Shown: positions 4,423 to 13,248, numbered from the stretch's first letter. The stretch: 13,825 nucleotides of DNA from Flavobacteriaceae bacterium (GCA_947482805.1 CANKLK010000043.1:1-13825); one strand, 5' to 3'. Notes: generated by a model not told the origin, from the sequence alone. A program made the numbers and translations.

Positions 4423-5670
4423 ATGAAACAAACATTTGCATTCCTTACAATCTTTTTAATTTTTACAAGCCAAGTTTTTGGACAGGTTAAGACTATAAAT
4501 AAAGATGGTAAAGCTATAATTCTTAATGATGATGGGACTTGGCGTTATGATGATTCTAATTCAGAGACAATTCCAAGTTCAGATTGTTCTGACCTTATTA
4601 CTACATATTTAGACAAAGTAACAGGTTTTACAGCTAGAATAAATAAAGATGCAATTATTGTTTCAAAAGATTTAAAAAATGGTTTTAGTTTTTATCTAAT
4701 TGAGAAAAATTCAATATTTGTTATAAATCTTACAGTTTTTGGCGCAAGAACTTGTATTGATGAAACAAGCAAAATGAATATCCTATTTCGTGATGGAACA
4801 AGGTTAGAATTTATAAACAATGCTGATTATAATTGTGAAGGTGATTTTCACGTATTATTTGGAGGTCGTTATGGGAGGATTAAACTTCTAGAACAATTAA
4901 AGACAAAAGAAATAGAAATAATGAGAATTGGGACTTCCCAAGGTAATGTTGATATGGATTTTACATCAGAGAACAGTTTGGAATTCTTGAAATTACTTGA
5001 ATGTTTATCCTCTAAAAAAGTAGAAAAAGAGACCGACCCTGTGAATATAAAACCTACAATTCCTGAGGTTAAACTTACATCCAATATCGTAAAAGATATC
5101 GATGGAAATCAATATCCTATCTCCCAAATTGGTTTAAAATTTTGGATGTCTGATAATCTTAGAGTTAAGCGTTTTAATAACGGAGACATAATAACAGAAA
5201 TCATCAACGACAATAAATGGTCAGAAACAAATAAATCTGCGTGGAGCATTTACGATAACTCTTTAAAATACGGTCAACTCCTCGGAAATCTTTACAATGG
5301 AAATGCTATTACTGATGAACGAAACATTTGTCCTGTCGGTTGGCATGTGCCTACGGATTCTGATTTTGATACTCTGATTAAAACTCTCAGCAGTGCTAAT
5401 GAAGCAAGTGTTAAATTGAAAGCTACTAAGGGATGGCTTACAGGGATGAATGGAAGTAATTTAACGGGAATGAATTGTTTACCGGGAGGGTCTCGGAATG
5501 AAAATGGAGAGTTTTACGGGGCAGGAAAGTTAAGTTTATGGTGGAGCAGTACAAATGACATGTCAGGTTTAAAGCTATATGCAAGAACGCTAACGAATGA
5601 TAAGCAAGATGTGTTAAGGTATGCTGCCAATCCGAAGATTGGTGCTTATGTGAGGTGTGTGAGAGATTGA
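4423..5670 (+). CDS. Secreted FISUMP-domain protein
   Basis: The 415-residue precursor starts with a signal peptide (MKQTFAFLTIFLIFTSQVFG). A short segment like that of Bacteroidetes secreted proteins follows (INKDGKAIILNDDGTWRYDD, about 25-44). The middle region, about 55-200, is of unknown type and contains five Cys. The C-terminal 190 residues (from about 225, KDIDGNQYPISQIG) form a complete FISUMP domain. Its landmarks are FWMSDNLRV, then YGQLLGNLYN, CPVGWHVPTD, LPGGSRNENGEF, WWSSTN and the terminal IGAYVRCVRD. FISUMP domains are C-type-lectin-like modules common in surface and secreted proteins of this phylum. Their ligand is generally unknown; carbohydrate or surface attachment is only a suggestion. 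The ATG at 4423 is chosen because the signal peptide follows it and because it lies at the right distance from the promoter at 4362-4389. The gene is separated from the next by 73 nt. Confidence 0.85.
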   Translation: MKQTFAFLTIFLIFTSQVFGQVKTINKDGKAIILNDDGTWRYDDSNSETIPSSDCSDLITTYLDKVTGFTARINKDAIIVSKDLKNGFSFYLIEKNSIFVINLTVFGARTCIDETSKMNILFRDGTRLEFINNADYNCEGDFHVLFGGRYGRIKLLEQLKTKEIEIMRIGTSQGNVDMDFTSENSLEFLKLLECLSSKKVEKETDPVNIKPTIPEVKLTSNIVKDIDGNQYPISQIGLKFWMSDNLRVKRFNNGDIITEIINDNKWSETNKSAWSIYDNSLKYGQLLGNLYNGNAITDERNICPVGWHVPTDSDFDTLIKTLSSANEASVKLKATKGWLTGMNGSNLTGMNCLPGGSRNENGEFYGAGKLSLWWSSTNDMSGLKLYARTLTNDKQDVLRYAANPKIGAYVRCVRD

Positions 5671-5690
5671 AACAAAATTATATGATTCCT

Positions 5691-5718
5691 TTGCTTTCAA
5701 TTATTTCTCTTATCTTCT
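5691..5718 (+). promoter_or_regulatory. Candidate promoter of the Shango operon
   Basis: TTG (5691-5693), 17 nt, then TATCTTCT (5711-5718) matches TAnnTTTG except in the last two positions. The spacing equals that of the promoters at 553 and 4362. The predicted start near 5725 gives a leader of about 19 nt to the ATG at 5744. No operator-like repeat is evident around it. Confidence 0.4.
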
Positions 5719-5743
5719 ATAAATTAAGATTCACCCACACATA

Positions 5744-8167
5744 ATGAAAAAAACCATATTACTTTTCATATTTTTTTTATTATTTCTCCGTGTATCCATC
5801 GGACAAACCGAGTATGAAGTAGTCAAGGATATTTACCTCAAAGCTAATCCTGATTTTTATGCCGATAACTTGCTACTGATTCCTGCAAGTAAAATAGTAA
5901 AGAAAGTTATAGCTTCGGACTATCCATTTATAAGAATTAGCTACAATGGGGAGGTGGGTTATGTTTCAATAAATGATTTAAAAGTTTATTCAAAGTCAAA
6001 GGAAAAGGCTCAACAGGAGATAACGCCAGTTAAGGGTACCGAACCGAAACCTAAGCAAGAGCCTAGGCCAAAGCCACCTAAGGTAACTACAGTCAAAACT
6101 ATGCCGTGGTTGGAAAGGTTATGGTTTTTTAGATATATATTATTAGCCATAATAGGTATTTTTTTTATCCTAATAATTTGGAGAATCCTATATAGAGCAG
6201 CTAAAGAGAGAGCAAAATTAAGAGAAGAGGAAAAGGTTATAAAACATAAGCGGCTTGAAAGAGAACGTCAAGTGGAATTAGAAAGAGAGCGTCAAATAAA
6301 GAAGGAAAAGGAAAACCGAGATGAATTAGTGCAAAGTCTTAATAAAAACAGCAAATTTACAGTGACGACATCAAGCTCAACTAGCAACTACAATGACGAT
6401 TCAATTATTGATGTCACAGACCAATCCTATAGAATAAACTCAAATAGTAATTTGAAAAAATACAGTATTGGTGTGCCCTACTGGGAACACCAATATGTTT
6501 ATTCTTATTCTGAAATCAATAGTGCATCAAGTGAACAAAAGAAGTTCTACGCTATTTTCAAAAACAGCTTTTTAAATGGTGAGTATTTTGATTTAGAAGG
6601 AAACACTAATTATGCTTTCATTCTATTATTTGACTTGCTTATCGAATTTGACAATCATAAAGACATATCTAAACTTGAAAGTCAACTTAAAATATTAGGA
6701 CAATACTATCCAAAAACAAAATCATATGGTATTTCATTCCTAATTCAAAAAATGGAGGCAAATGGCGACTGTGATGGCGTTTCAAGACTTAGAGCAGAAG
6801 ACGTATACAGTTATCAAAACTACAATACAGATTACGACGATTGGAGATTAGGGAGTAAATACAAAACAAAACTAAAACTGAATGACGAAGAGGTTAAACT
6901 CCTAAACAAAATATGGCATCCAAGCAATAACTTTTGCAGTGTTGAATATTGTTGTGTTGAAATTTTAAAACTCTATATTACAGTCATTGAAGAGTTAAAA
7001 GCGAGTTACATTGCAGAAGGAACAACAATTGATGCTCAATTCTTAGTGGTTGCAGATATAATTGCAAGAAAACATTTTAAATACAAAAACGGTAGCCAGA
7101 ATTATAAATATTGTATTGAAACAACCACCAATGAATTTTACTCTCATATTTTCAAACATTGTGAAAATGCTGTTCGTGAATATTATGGACATAAGAGAAA
7201 AATAAATACAGACACTTATTACACAACCGCAGAAGCAAAAACAGAATTTGAAACTAAAATAATCTCAAAAGTTTCTGGTTTACTCCCAGTGTTAATTTCT
7301 AAAGTTTCACAACCAGACGAAGCCACCGATATTGAATTATATTCACAAAACACTAATCGTTGGAAAATAAAATTTGAAGAGTTAACTACAAATTACAACG
7401 ATAAACCAAAAGAATTTATTGACTCTATAGTAACTCTCGGAAAATTAAACAAAAAGAACCCTTCAATTGAAAACATATTCTTTGAAGCATCGAAATTTAT
7501 AGCAAAATATGATAAGGAATCTGCACTTTCACTTTATGTTCATTACTTATATCACGATTTGAAATCCGCCACTTTCGACAATAAACAACTAACAAAAACT
7601 ATTCAGAAAAACTTATTCAAAACTAATGAGCAGCTACACGATTTTGAAAAAATTATTAGCGAATTAATCAAAGACAAAGATTTAGAAAAAGCATTGAAAA
7701 ATATTTCAAAAGTTTACGAAGTAAAACGGAAGAAAATACAACTTGATACTGCTTCAATAAAAGAGGTACAACAACTACACTCTGGAACTGTTGAACTACT
7801 TAATGAATATTTAAAAGACGATTTTGAGGATGAGAACAATTCTATAAAGTCCCAAGAAATAAACAATGAAGAAATTAAAATCGAAATAACGCAGAAAAGT
7901 GAAGATAATGCCCACACTGGATTTGTAAGCGAATTGTCATTTTCAGCAATGGAAATATCTGCTTTGGAACTTTTCTCAAAGAGTAATTTTTCAGTTCCAC
8001 AAAGTGAACTTGAAGTATTTGCAAAATCAAAAGGTATTTTTAAAAATCAATTAATTGTAAGCATTAATGAAGCTTGCTACAATTTATTAGATGACGTATT
8101 GATTGAGGAAGAAGACGACTATTATACAATTAACACAAACTATTTTCAAAGAATTTCTGTAAAATGA
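5744..8167 (+). CDS. sngA: Shango protein SngA, membrane-anchored TerB-N/TerB-C form with SH3-like ectodomain
   Basis: The 807-residue protein has these parts in order. First, a signal peptide (1-20, ending RVSIGQ). Second, a bacterial SH3-like domain (about 23-82; EVVKDIYLKANPD, then FIRISYNGEVGYVSINDL). Third, a Lys/Pro-rich linker (about 96-115). Fourth, one transmembrane helix (about 127-150). Fifth, a strongly charged coiled coil (about 151-195, rich in ERERQ). Sixth, a TerB-N-like domain (about 238-420, starting GVPYWEHQYVYSYS). Seventh, a long helical region and a TerB-C-like end (about 690-805). A cleaved signal plus one helix puts the SH3 part outside and the TerB parts in the cytoplasm. 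TerB-type protein, DUF2791 ATPase and helicase is the composition of the Shango anti-phage system. The stop overlaps the sngB start (ATGA), so the two are translationally coupled. The membrane half could be a lineage-specific fusion. The TerB domain assignment rests on weak similarity and on context. Confidence 0.8.
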   Translation: MKKTILLFIFFLLFLRVSIGQTEYEVVKDIYLKANPDFYADNLLLIPASKIVKKVIASDYPFIRISYNGEVGYVSINDLKVYSKSKEKAQQEITPVKGTEPKPKQEPRPKPPKVTTVKTMPWLERLWFFRYILLAIIGIFFILIIWRILYRAAKERAKLREEEKVIKHKRLERERQVELERERQIKKEKENRDELVQSLNKNSKFTVTTSSSTSNYNDDSIIDVTDQSYRINSNSNLKKYSIGVPYWEHQYVYSYSEINSASSEQKKFYAIFKNSFLNGEYFDLEGNTNYAFILLFDLLIEFDNHKDISKLESQLKILGQYYPKTKSYGISFLIQKMEANGDCDGVSRLRAEDVYSYQNYNTDYDDWRLGSKYKTKLKLNDEEVKLLNKIWHPSNNFCSVEYCCVEILKLYITVIEELKASYIAEGTTIDAQFLVVADIIARKHFKYKNGSQNYKYCIETTTNEFYSHIFKHCENAVREYYGHKRKINTDTYYTTAEAKTEFETKIISKVSGLLPVLISKVSQPDEATDIELYSQNTNRWKIKFEELTTNYNDKPKEFIDSIVTLGKLNKKNPSIENIFFEASKFIAKYDKESALSLYVHYLYHDLKSATFDNKQLTKTIQKNLFKTNEQLHDFEKIISELIKDKDLEKALKNISKVYEVKRKKIQLDTASIKEVQQLHSGTVELLNEYLKDDFEDENNSIKSQEINNEEIKIEITQKSEDNAHTGFVSELSFSAMEISALELFSKSNFSVPQSELEVFAKSKGIFKNQLIVSINEACYNLLDDVLIEEEDDYYTINTNYFQRISVK

Positions 8168-9477
8168 TAGAAAACATTAAACCAAAAGAAGCCACATCAA
8201 TTATCAATTCTTTAATTGGAGGCGTAGTTCCAAAAATCGGAGTTCAACATATAACTGTTGGCCGTTCAGAAGAAATCAATGCCGTTGTTGCCGCATTAGA
8301 AGATGTGAAGAATGGACATAGTATGGTAAAATTCTGGATTGGCGACTTCGGTTCGGGGAAATCATTTATGCTTCATTTACTTAATACGGTTGCTTTGAAG
8401 CAAAAATTTGTAGTAGCTAATGCAGACTTTACTCCTGACAATCGCTTGTATTCGAATGATGGAAAAGGTGTTGCTTTATATTCTGCCATTATGGATAATG
8501 TTTCAATTCAAACTAAACCCGAAGGTGGTGCTTTACCAACTTTATTAGAAAAGTGGATTGAGCAAGTTATTACTAAAACAGCAGAAGAAAATAAAATTTC
8601 ATTAACAGAAATTCGAAATGAGAAATTTTTGAATCTGATTCAAAATAACATTATGAAAACTATTAATGAAATTACTGATGTTGGTGGTTTCGATTTTGGA
8701 ATGGTTGTAATGAAATATTACGAAGGTTATATAAAAGATGATGAACGACTAAGGAGGAATGCTCTAAAATGGCTAAAAGGGGAATACCGAAGTAAAATGG
8801 AAGCAAAACAAGAATTAAGTGTCAGAGAGATAATTAATGATTTGAATTACTACGATATGCTAAAAAATTTCTGTAAACTATTTGTTAGCATGGGTTACAG
8901 CGGTTTTATGGTAAACCTTGATGAAGCTATAAATCTTTACAAGATTTCAACCTCTGTAATGAGGGAAAAAAACTACGAGAAAATATTAGCCATTTACAAT
9001 GATTGTTTCCAAGGAAAAGTAACAAATCTGTTTTTCAATTTTGCAGGCACAAAGGAAGTTTTAGAAAATGAACGCAGAGGACTTTTTAGTTATAGTGCTT
9101 TAAAGTCAAGACTTCATACAAATAAATTTGAAACAGCAGAAATAAGAGATTTTGCACAGCCTGTAATTCGTTTAATGCCACTTGACCACAACGAAATATT
9201 TGTACTTCTGAAGAAATTGAAATCAATCTTCGACTATAATTATAAAACAGAAATTTCAATAAATGATAACGAAATTCACCAATTTATGGAGGAGCTATTT
9301 AACAAGCCTGGTGCATCAGAATTTTTAACCCCAAGAGAAGTAATTAGAGACTTTCTGAATATTCTAAACATAATTAGACAAAACCCAACAGTAGATATGA
9401 ACAAACTATTTGGTGAACTTGAAATTTCAGATGAAAGACCTAATGAAGTTTCTTTAGACAGCATTGAAGAATTATAA
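8164..9477 (+). CDS. sngB: Shango ATPase SngB (DUF2791/BrxD-like P-loop protein)
   Basis: The 437-residue cytoplasmic ATPase starts IKPKEATSIINSLIGGVVPKIG, continues HITVGR, and has a Walker A at 60-67 (GDFGSGKS). The Walker B is GFMVNLDEA (247-255, with D253 and E254). A sensor-like FNFAGTKEV (291-299), SRL (315-317) and the LTPREVIRDFLN signature (388-399) follow. This order of motifs is that of the DUF2791 family, whose other known member in defence is BrxD of type 2 BREX, where it is likewise paired with a helicase. Here the partners are a TerB protein and an Lhr-like helicase, so Shango is the better fit. Its stop overlaps the next start in TAATG. Length and motifs look complete and the active-site residues are intact. 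It probably couples ATP hydrolysis to assembly or remodelling of the complex on phage DNA, but the mechanism is not known from sequence. Confidence 0.88.
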   Translation: MIENIKPKEATSIINSLIGGVVPKIGVQHITVGRSEEINAVVAALEDVKNGHSMVKFWIGDFGSGKSFMLHLLNTVALKQKFVVANADFTPDNRLYSNDGKGVALYSAIMDNVSIQTKPEGGALPTLLEKWIEQVITKTAEENKISLTEIRNEKFLNLIQNNIMKTINEITDVGGFDFGMVVMKYYEGYIKDDERLRRNALKWLKGEYRSKMEAKQELSVREIINDLNYYDMLKNFCKLFVSMGYSGFMVNLDEAINLYKISTSVMREKNYEKILAIYNDCFQGKVTNLFFNFAGTKEVLENERRGLFSYSALKSRLHTNKFETAEIRDFAQPVIRLMPLDHNEIFVLLKKLKSIFDYNYKTEISINDNEIHQFMEELFNKPGASEFLTPREVIRDFLNILNIIRQNPTVDMNKLFGELEISDERPNEVSLDSIEEL

Positions 9478-11609
9478 TGTCATTTGATTTACTTTCAGAA
9501 CCAATACGAAAGTTCATTCGTGATAAGGGTTGGGAGCAATTGCGACCAATTCAAATAGCAGCTATTGCCAAAATTTTAACATCAGACGATAATTTTATTT
9601 TGGCATCACGTACTGCATCTGGAAAAACAGAAGCTGCGTTTTTACCAATTCTTTCAAAAGTTAATTTTAATGATTCAGGTGTTCAAGTTCTTTACATTTC
9701 ACCGTTAATAGCTTTAATTAATGACCAGTTTTATCGTATAGAAGAACTTTGTAAAAATTTTGATATAACAGTCACTAAATGGCACGGTGAAGCAAACAAA
9801 ACACTCAAAGAAAGACTAATTAAACGACCAAACGGAATTGTACTTATTACACCCGAATCATTGGAGGCAATGTTTGTAAACAAACCTTACAATGTAAAGC
9901 TATTATTTTCGAATCTAAGGTATGTAGTAATTGATGAGATACACTCATTTATTGGAACGGACAGAGGTATTCAATTAAAATCAATTTTGTCAAGACTACA
10001 AAAAATAAATTCTAAATCATTTAGTGTTGTTGGACTTTCGGCAACAATTGGGGATTATGATGAGGCTAAAAAGTTCACGGGTGATGAATTAAAAACAAAG
10101 GTTCTTTTAGACAGAACAGCCAAAGAAATCAATGCACTATTTCGTTACTTTAAAAATAAAAACGAAGAGTTGCCATTGGAGCTTTTAAAAGATTTATATA
10201 TTGAGACTAAGGAAAATAAAGTTCTAATTTTCCCTAACAGTAGAGGGCGAGCCGAAGAAGTAGCAGTAAAACTTAGAAAAATTTCTGACAGAGTAAAAGG
10301 ACATCCCAATTATTTTTCACATCATTCATCTGTAGACAGAGAAGTAAGAGAGTATGTTGAATACTTTGCAAAAAATAACAATCGGCAAAACTTCTGTATA
10401 TCCTGCACATCAACATTAGAATTAGGTATTGACATTGGAACAGTTGATGAAGTTGTTCAAATTGATGCAACACACAGTATAGCTTCACTAATTCAGCGAG
10501 TTGGTAGAAGCGGCAGAAAGGATGGAGAAAGTAGTAATTTGTATTTATACGCCACAAACAAATGGAGTTTACTTCAATCAATAGCATGTTGGTTATTATA
10601 TAAGGAAGGTTTTATCGAACCACCTCAGAAAAATGAGAAACCATATGACATTTTAGTTCATCAAGGATTATCAATTACCAAAGGCCATTCAGGAATAAGT
10701 TTAACGGAGTTAATAAATCAACTCAAGGAAAATGCTGCATTCAAACAAATTGAATTAACAGAAATTGAAGAAATTCTTAGACACTTAATTGAAATAGATT
10801 TTCTTGAAAAATTACAACATGAAGTAATAATTGGTGTAGAAGGAGAAAAGGTCGTAAACAGTCGTGACTTTTATAGTGTATTTAAAACAGAAGAAAACTT
10901 TAAAGTAATGAGCGCTGGAAATAAAATTGGTGAGATACCATTTTCACCTCAAATTATTGAGGATGAAAACATTTTACTTTCTGCTAAAATTTGGAAGATA
11001 AAATTTGTTGACCACAAGGCAAAAAAAATAGAAGTAATACCAACAAAAGTCGGAAAGAAGCCAATGTTTTTCGGAGGCGGAGCTACTATACATCAAAGAA
11101 TACGAGAGAAAATGTTTGAAGTTCTTTATACTGAAACGGACTACGATTTTCTTGACCAACCAAGTTGTGATGAAATAGAAATACTTCGTAAAGACTTTTC
11201 TGTTTTCAATATTAAAGATTTGCTATCCGACAGACCCCTGCTGACAAGGGAAAAAAACATACAACTCTTTACATTCACAGGGACACGAATAAACAGAACT
11301 ATTCAATTGCTTTTAAATATAGCAGGGATTAAAAATACGTTTGATGACAGCAGTAGTTCATTTGACATTGAGGAACTTAAACAAGATTTGCTTTCAAAAT
11401 GGAGTTATTTATTATTCCCACTGACAGACATTGATACACACATTTCAACTCTTATGCAGACAAATCCTTCCCTATTAGATTTTTCTAAATGGGGTGAATA
11501 TTTACCAGACAACTATAAAATCAAACTTGTAAAGGACAGGTATTTTGACATTGAACAAACTGCACAACTTTTAAGAACTATGAAACTAATAGTAAACGAA
11601 TATAGTTGA
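9477..11609 (+). CDS. sngC: Shango helicase SngC (Lhr/BrxHI-like superfamily 2)
   Basis: The 710-residue helicase has all superfamily 2 motifs. These are RPIQ (23-26), motif I SRTASGKT (44-51), Ia ISPLIAL (74-80) and Ib TPES (125-128). Motif II is DEIH (153-156), motif III is SAT (188-190), and motif IV is around LIFPNSRGRAEEVA (250-263). Motif V is TSTLELGIDIG (311-321) and motif VI is QRVGRSGR (340-347). Residues 390-600 resemble the winged-helix and beta-barrel region of Lhr-type helicases (GNKIGEIPFSPQ, then AKIWKIKFVDHKAKKIEVIP, then GKKPMFFGGGA). The expected activity is ATP-driven 3'-to-5' translocation on nucleic acid. It is the last gene of the operon and starts within the sngB stop codon (TAATG). 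All catalytic residues are intact. BrxHI of type 2 BREX is the nearest alternative name, but no PglX, PglZ or PglY gene is nearby. Confidence 0.9.
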   Translation: MSFDLLSEPIRKFIRDKGWEQLRPIQIAAIAKILTSDDNFILASRTASGKTEAAFLPILSKVNFNDSGVQVLYISPLIALINDQFYRIEELCKNFDITVTKWHGEANKTLKERLIKRPNGIVLITPESLEAMFVNKPYNVKLLFSNLRYVVIDEIHSFIGTDRGIQLKSILSRLQKINSKSFSVVGLSATIGDYDEAKKFTGDELKTKVLLDRTAKEINALFRYFKNKNEELPLELLKDLYIETKENKVLIFPNSRGRAEEVAVKLRKISDRVKGHPNYFSHHSSVDREVREYVEYFAKNNNRQNFCISCTSTLELGIDIGTVDEVVQIDATHSIASLIQRVGRSGRKDGESSNLYLYATNKWSLLQSIACWLLYKEGFIEPPQKNEKPYDILVHQGLSITKGHSGISLTELINQLKENAAFKQIELTEIEEILRHLIEIDFLEKLQHEVIIGVEGEKVVNSRDFYSVFKTEENFKVMSAGNKIGEIPFSPQIIEDENILLSAKIWKIKFVDHKAKKIEVIPTKVGKKPMFFGGGATIHQRIREKMFEVLYTETDYDFLDQPSCDEIEILRKDFSVFNIKDLLSDRPLLTREKNIQLFTFTGTRINRTIQLLLNIAGIKNTFDDSSSSFDIEELKQDLLSKWSYLLFPLTDIDTHISTLMQTNPSLLDFSKWGEYLPDNYKIKLVKDRYFDIEQTAQLLRTMKLIVNEYS

Positions 11610-11667
11610 ACAATACGTTTGATGACATATTGCCAAGGCTTTTGGTTGAGTTTTCCGGAGTACAGTG

Positions 11668-11837
11668 GGTTCTTCGTCACTTTTGGTGAAAATGTCATAT
11701 TGGGTTATTAATACGGAAAATAAAAATGAACAAGAAGCGGTCTGATATTAATTAACAGGAAACATCAATAAAAAGGGCGTGATTCAAAATAATGTGAGCT
11801 TAAAATAAATGTATTCACCAAAAAGTGACGAAGAACC
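11668..11837. repeat. 170-bp element bounded by 23/24-bp inverted repeats (possible ISL3-type remnant or MITE)
   Basis: The left end starts GGTTCTTCGTCACTTTTGGT at 11668 and runs to 11690. The right end (11814-11837) is its reverse complement with one extra A in a run of A. The outer GGTTCTTCGTCA resembles ends I associate with ISL3-family elements. The 123 bp between the arms contain no transposase. I see no convincing target duplication just outside, so it may be an old remnant, or the arms may be a transcription-related structure instead. Confidence 0.5.
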
Positions 11838-12051
11838 AATTTGGTTCGGTTTGATTGGTTAATTTTATGACCAGAATATTCAAATAACTCTATATTATCG
11901 AAAAATGCAGCCTGCGGCAGATAAATCATGCTAAGTTTATGTTAACACCAATATTTTTTCTATTTTTTCTTTAAGGTCAATACGTGTTGTCTCAAACAAT
12001 TCTTTTAGGTTAGTCATTGTATTTAGTTCTTACTTCCTTTTGACAATTTCA

Positions 12052-12059
12052 TACGTTTG
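12052..12059 (+). promoter_or_regulatory. -7 element of a candidate promoter for the recombinase
   Basis: TACGTTTG fits TAnnTTTG exactly and lies 24 nt before the ATG at 12084. The matching -33 element is weak: no TTG occurs at 17-20 nt. The TTG start at 12057 that would extend the protein lies inside this element and is therefore unlikely. Confidence 0.35.
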
Positions 12060-12083
12060 AAAAAAATCCAAAAAGTATCGATT

Positions 12084-12752
12084 ATGACCAAAAAACTATC
12101 AAAATTAGAGGATATCCTATACCAAACTAAAAATGACAAATTTACCAGGATTCTTTATACGCGTGTTAGTAGCTTGGAGCAAAAGACCGACAGGCAGACC
12201 GTAAATTCATCATCGTATGATTTGGTGGTTGAAGACAAGTGCTCCGGTAGCATTCCATTTTTCGAACGCGAGGGTGGAAAGAAAATCAAAACATTTATTG
12301 ACATGGGTTGCAAACTGGAACTGGATGTTCATGCCATCGATCGCATTGGCCGTGATTTACGGGACGTGTTAAATGTAATCCATTATTTTAATACTAAGGG
12401 GATTTCCATTTGTTTTGTTTCCCAGGGATTAAGGACCCTGGACGAGAAGGGTGAAGAAAATCCCATTGCCAAGATGGTTTACGCCATTCTCGGGGTCGTA
12501 GCGGAGATGGAGAAACGAAATATAAATGAGCGCACGCGAGAGGGCATTGCCATCGCTAAGGCATTGGGCAAATATACCGGACGAAAGAATGGAAGCAAGG
12601 AGGATATTCATCAATTCCTCTCCAAGCCAAAGAATAAAAAAGCCCTTGATTATGTGAAAAAGGGATATAGAAATTCAGAGATATCCAAAATTACGGGGAT
12701 GTCCATCAACACCATCGTTAAAATAAGAAAATATGGATGCGCCCATGCTTGA
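12084..12752 (+). CDS. Serine recombinase (resolvase/invertase family)
   Basis: The 222-residue protein has the resolvase catalytic domain, with nucleophile S29 in YTRVSSLEQKTDRQ (25-38). DVHAIDRIGRDLRDVL (81-96) carries the conserved Arg residues. The E-helix region AEMEKRNINERTREGI runs 140-155. It ends in a short helix-turn-helix (about 194-217, GYRNSEISKITGMSINTIVK). The size is that of small resolvases and invertases, not of large serine integrases, so the likely reaction is resolution or inversion between short sites with a Ser-DNA intermediate. The ATG at 12084 suits the family. Its 3' end overlaps the next gene by 20 nt. Base composition is visibly richer in G and C than the Shango genes before it, which suggests a different origin. 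No paired recombination sites were found by eye. The gene could belong to an adjacent transposon or plasmid-derived segment. Confidence 0.88.
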   Translation: MTKKLSKLEDILYQTKNDKFTRILYTRVSSLEQKTDRQTVNSSSYDLVVEDKCSGSIPFFEREGGKKIKTFIDMGCKLELDVHAIDRIGRDLRDVLNVIHYFNTKGISICFVSQGLRTLDEKGEENPIAKMVYAILGVVAEMEKRNINERTREGIAIAKALGKYTGRKNGSKEDIHQFLSKPKNKKALDYVKKGYRNSEISKITGMSINTIVKIRKYGCAHA

Positions 12753-13248
12753 GCAGAATACTTCCAATCCTTCGTTTATCATTTTACTGGAAAGAATCCA
12801 GCGGGTCATTCCACAGATTATGTTTATCTGGATATTTCTTACCTACATTGTAACCGCAGTTATTAGCATATACAGCATACCTTTGCCTTTATGGTTAAAA
12901 ATACCCGTTTCTATCATCATCCAGGGCAGTCGCTTCCTCGCAGTTTTCATGAATTTCCTCAATGATCCAAGAATTTATAAATCAGAAATTCCCTCGAAAA
13001 TTGCTTTATTTGCCACCCTGCTCGCCCTGGGTGAGCTCATCTTCACCCTCGTTGAAAATGAGGCCACCTTTGCACAGAATGCCGCTGTGGGTCTGTTTTT
13101 TTCTACCATTATTTTGATGGGCTACCTGTTGGAAATTCACTTCATAAAAATGGGTGAGATGGTATTGAGTCAACCCAAACCAGCCCAAATCAAGATGGAA
13201 GTAAAAAAAAATGGGTTGAGCCAGCCAAGGATGGAAGAAGTTGTCTGA
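12733..13248 (+). CDS. Four-helix membrane protein of unknown function (main frame)
   Basis: The 171-residue frame has four hydrophobic segments (about 28-48, 52-75, 89-107 and 115-134), with charged loops and a charged tail. It is therefore an inner-membrane protein with both ends probably in the cytoplasm. The start at 12733 overlaps the recombinase end by 20 nt; ATG 12745 is an alternative. The overlap suggests co-expression with the recombinase. I do not recognise the family. After VKK the main frame continues with an unremarkable tail (NGLSQPRMEEVV). The -1 frame from the same place encodes a zinc-ribbon-like tail, described separately. The main-frame tail may therefore be an artefact of a homopolymer change. 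Confidence 0.65.
   Translation: MDAPMLEQNTSNPSFIILLERIQRVIPQIMFIWIFLTYIVTAVISIYSIPLPLWLKIPVSIIIQGSRFLAVFMNFLNDPRIYKSEIPSKIALFATLLALGELIFTLVENEATFAQNAAVGLFFSTIILMGYLLEIHFIKMGEMVLSQPKPAQIKMEVKKNGLSQPRMEEVV

Larger units (their letters stand above)
11610..12083. other. Gene-free region between the Shango operon and the recombinase
   Basis: No protein-like ORF is present on either strand. The stretch holds a long inverted repeat (11668-11690 with 11814-11837), the 15-base palindrome GAACCAATTTGGTTC (11833-11847) next to it, two copies of ATACGTTTGA (11613-11622 and 12051-12060), and a -7-like element. No clear terminator for the Shango operon is visible. A weak CCAA/TTGG hairpin near 11633-11645 is the only candidate. 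Confidence 0.6.

Noticed and set aside
10273..10587. 104-codon minus-strand ORF inside the helicase gene
   Set aside because: It is a shadow of the sngC frame with Leu/Cys-rich unnatural composition. The other antisense ORFs within coding genes were left out for the same reason.
5744..11609. BREX type 2 or a tellurite-resistance operon
   Set aside because: The ATPase and helicase resemble BrxD and BrxHI, but no PglX methylase, PglZ phosphatase or PglY/PglW is present. The TerB-like domains alone do not imply tellurite resistance, and no TerC, TerD or TerZ gene is present. The three-gene Shango set fits better.
11660..11850. Target-site duplication around the inverted-repeat element
   Set aside because: The 8-10 bases outside the two arms do not match, so transposition is not proven.
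12057..12083. TTG start for the serine recombinase
   Set aside because: It overlaps the TACGTTTG promoter element; the ATG at 12084 gives a normal family N-terminus.
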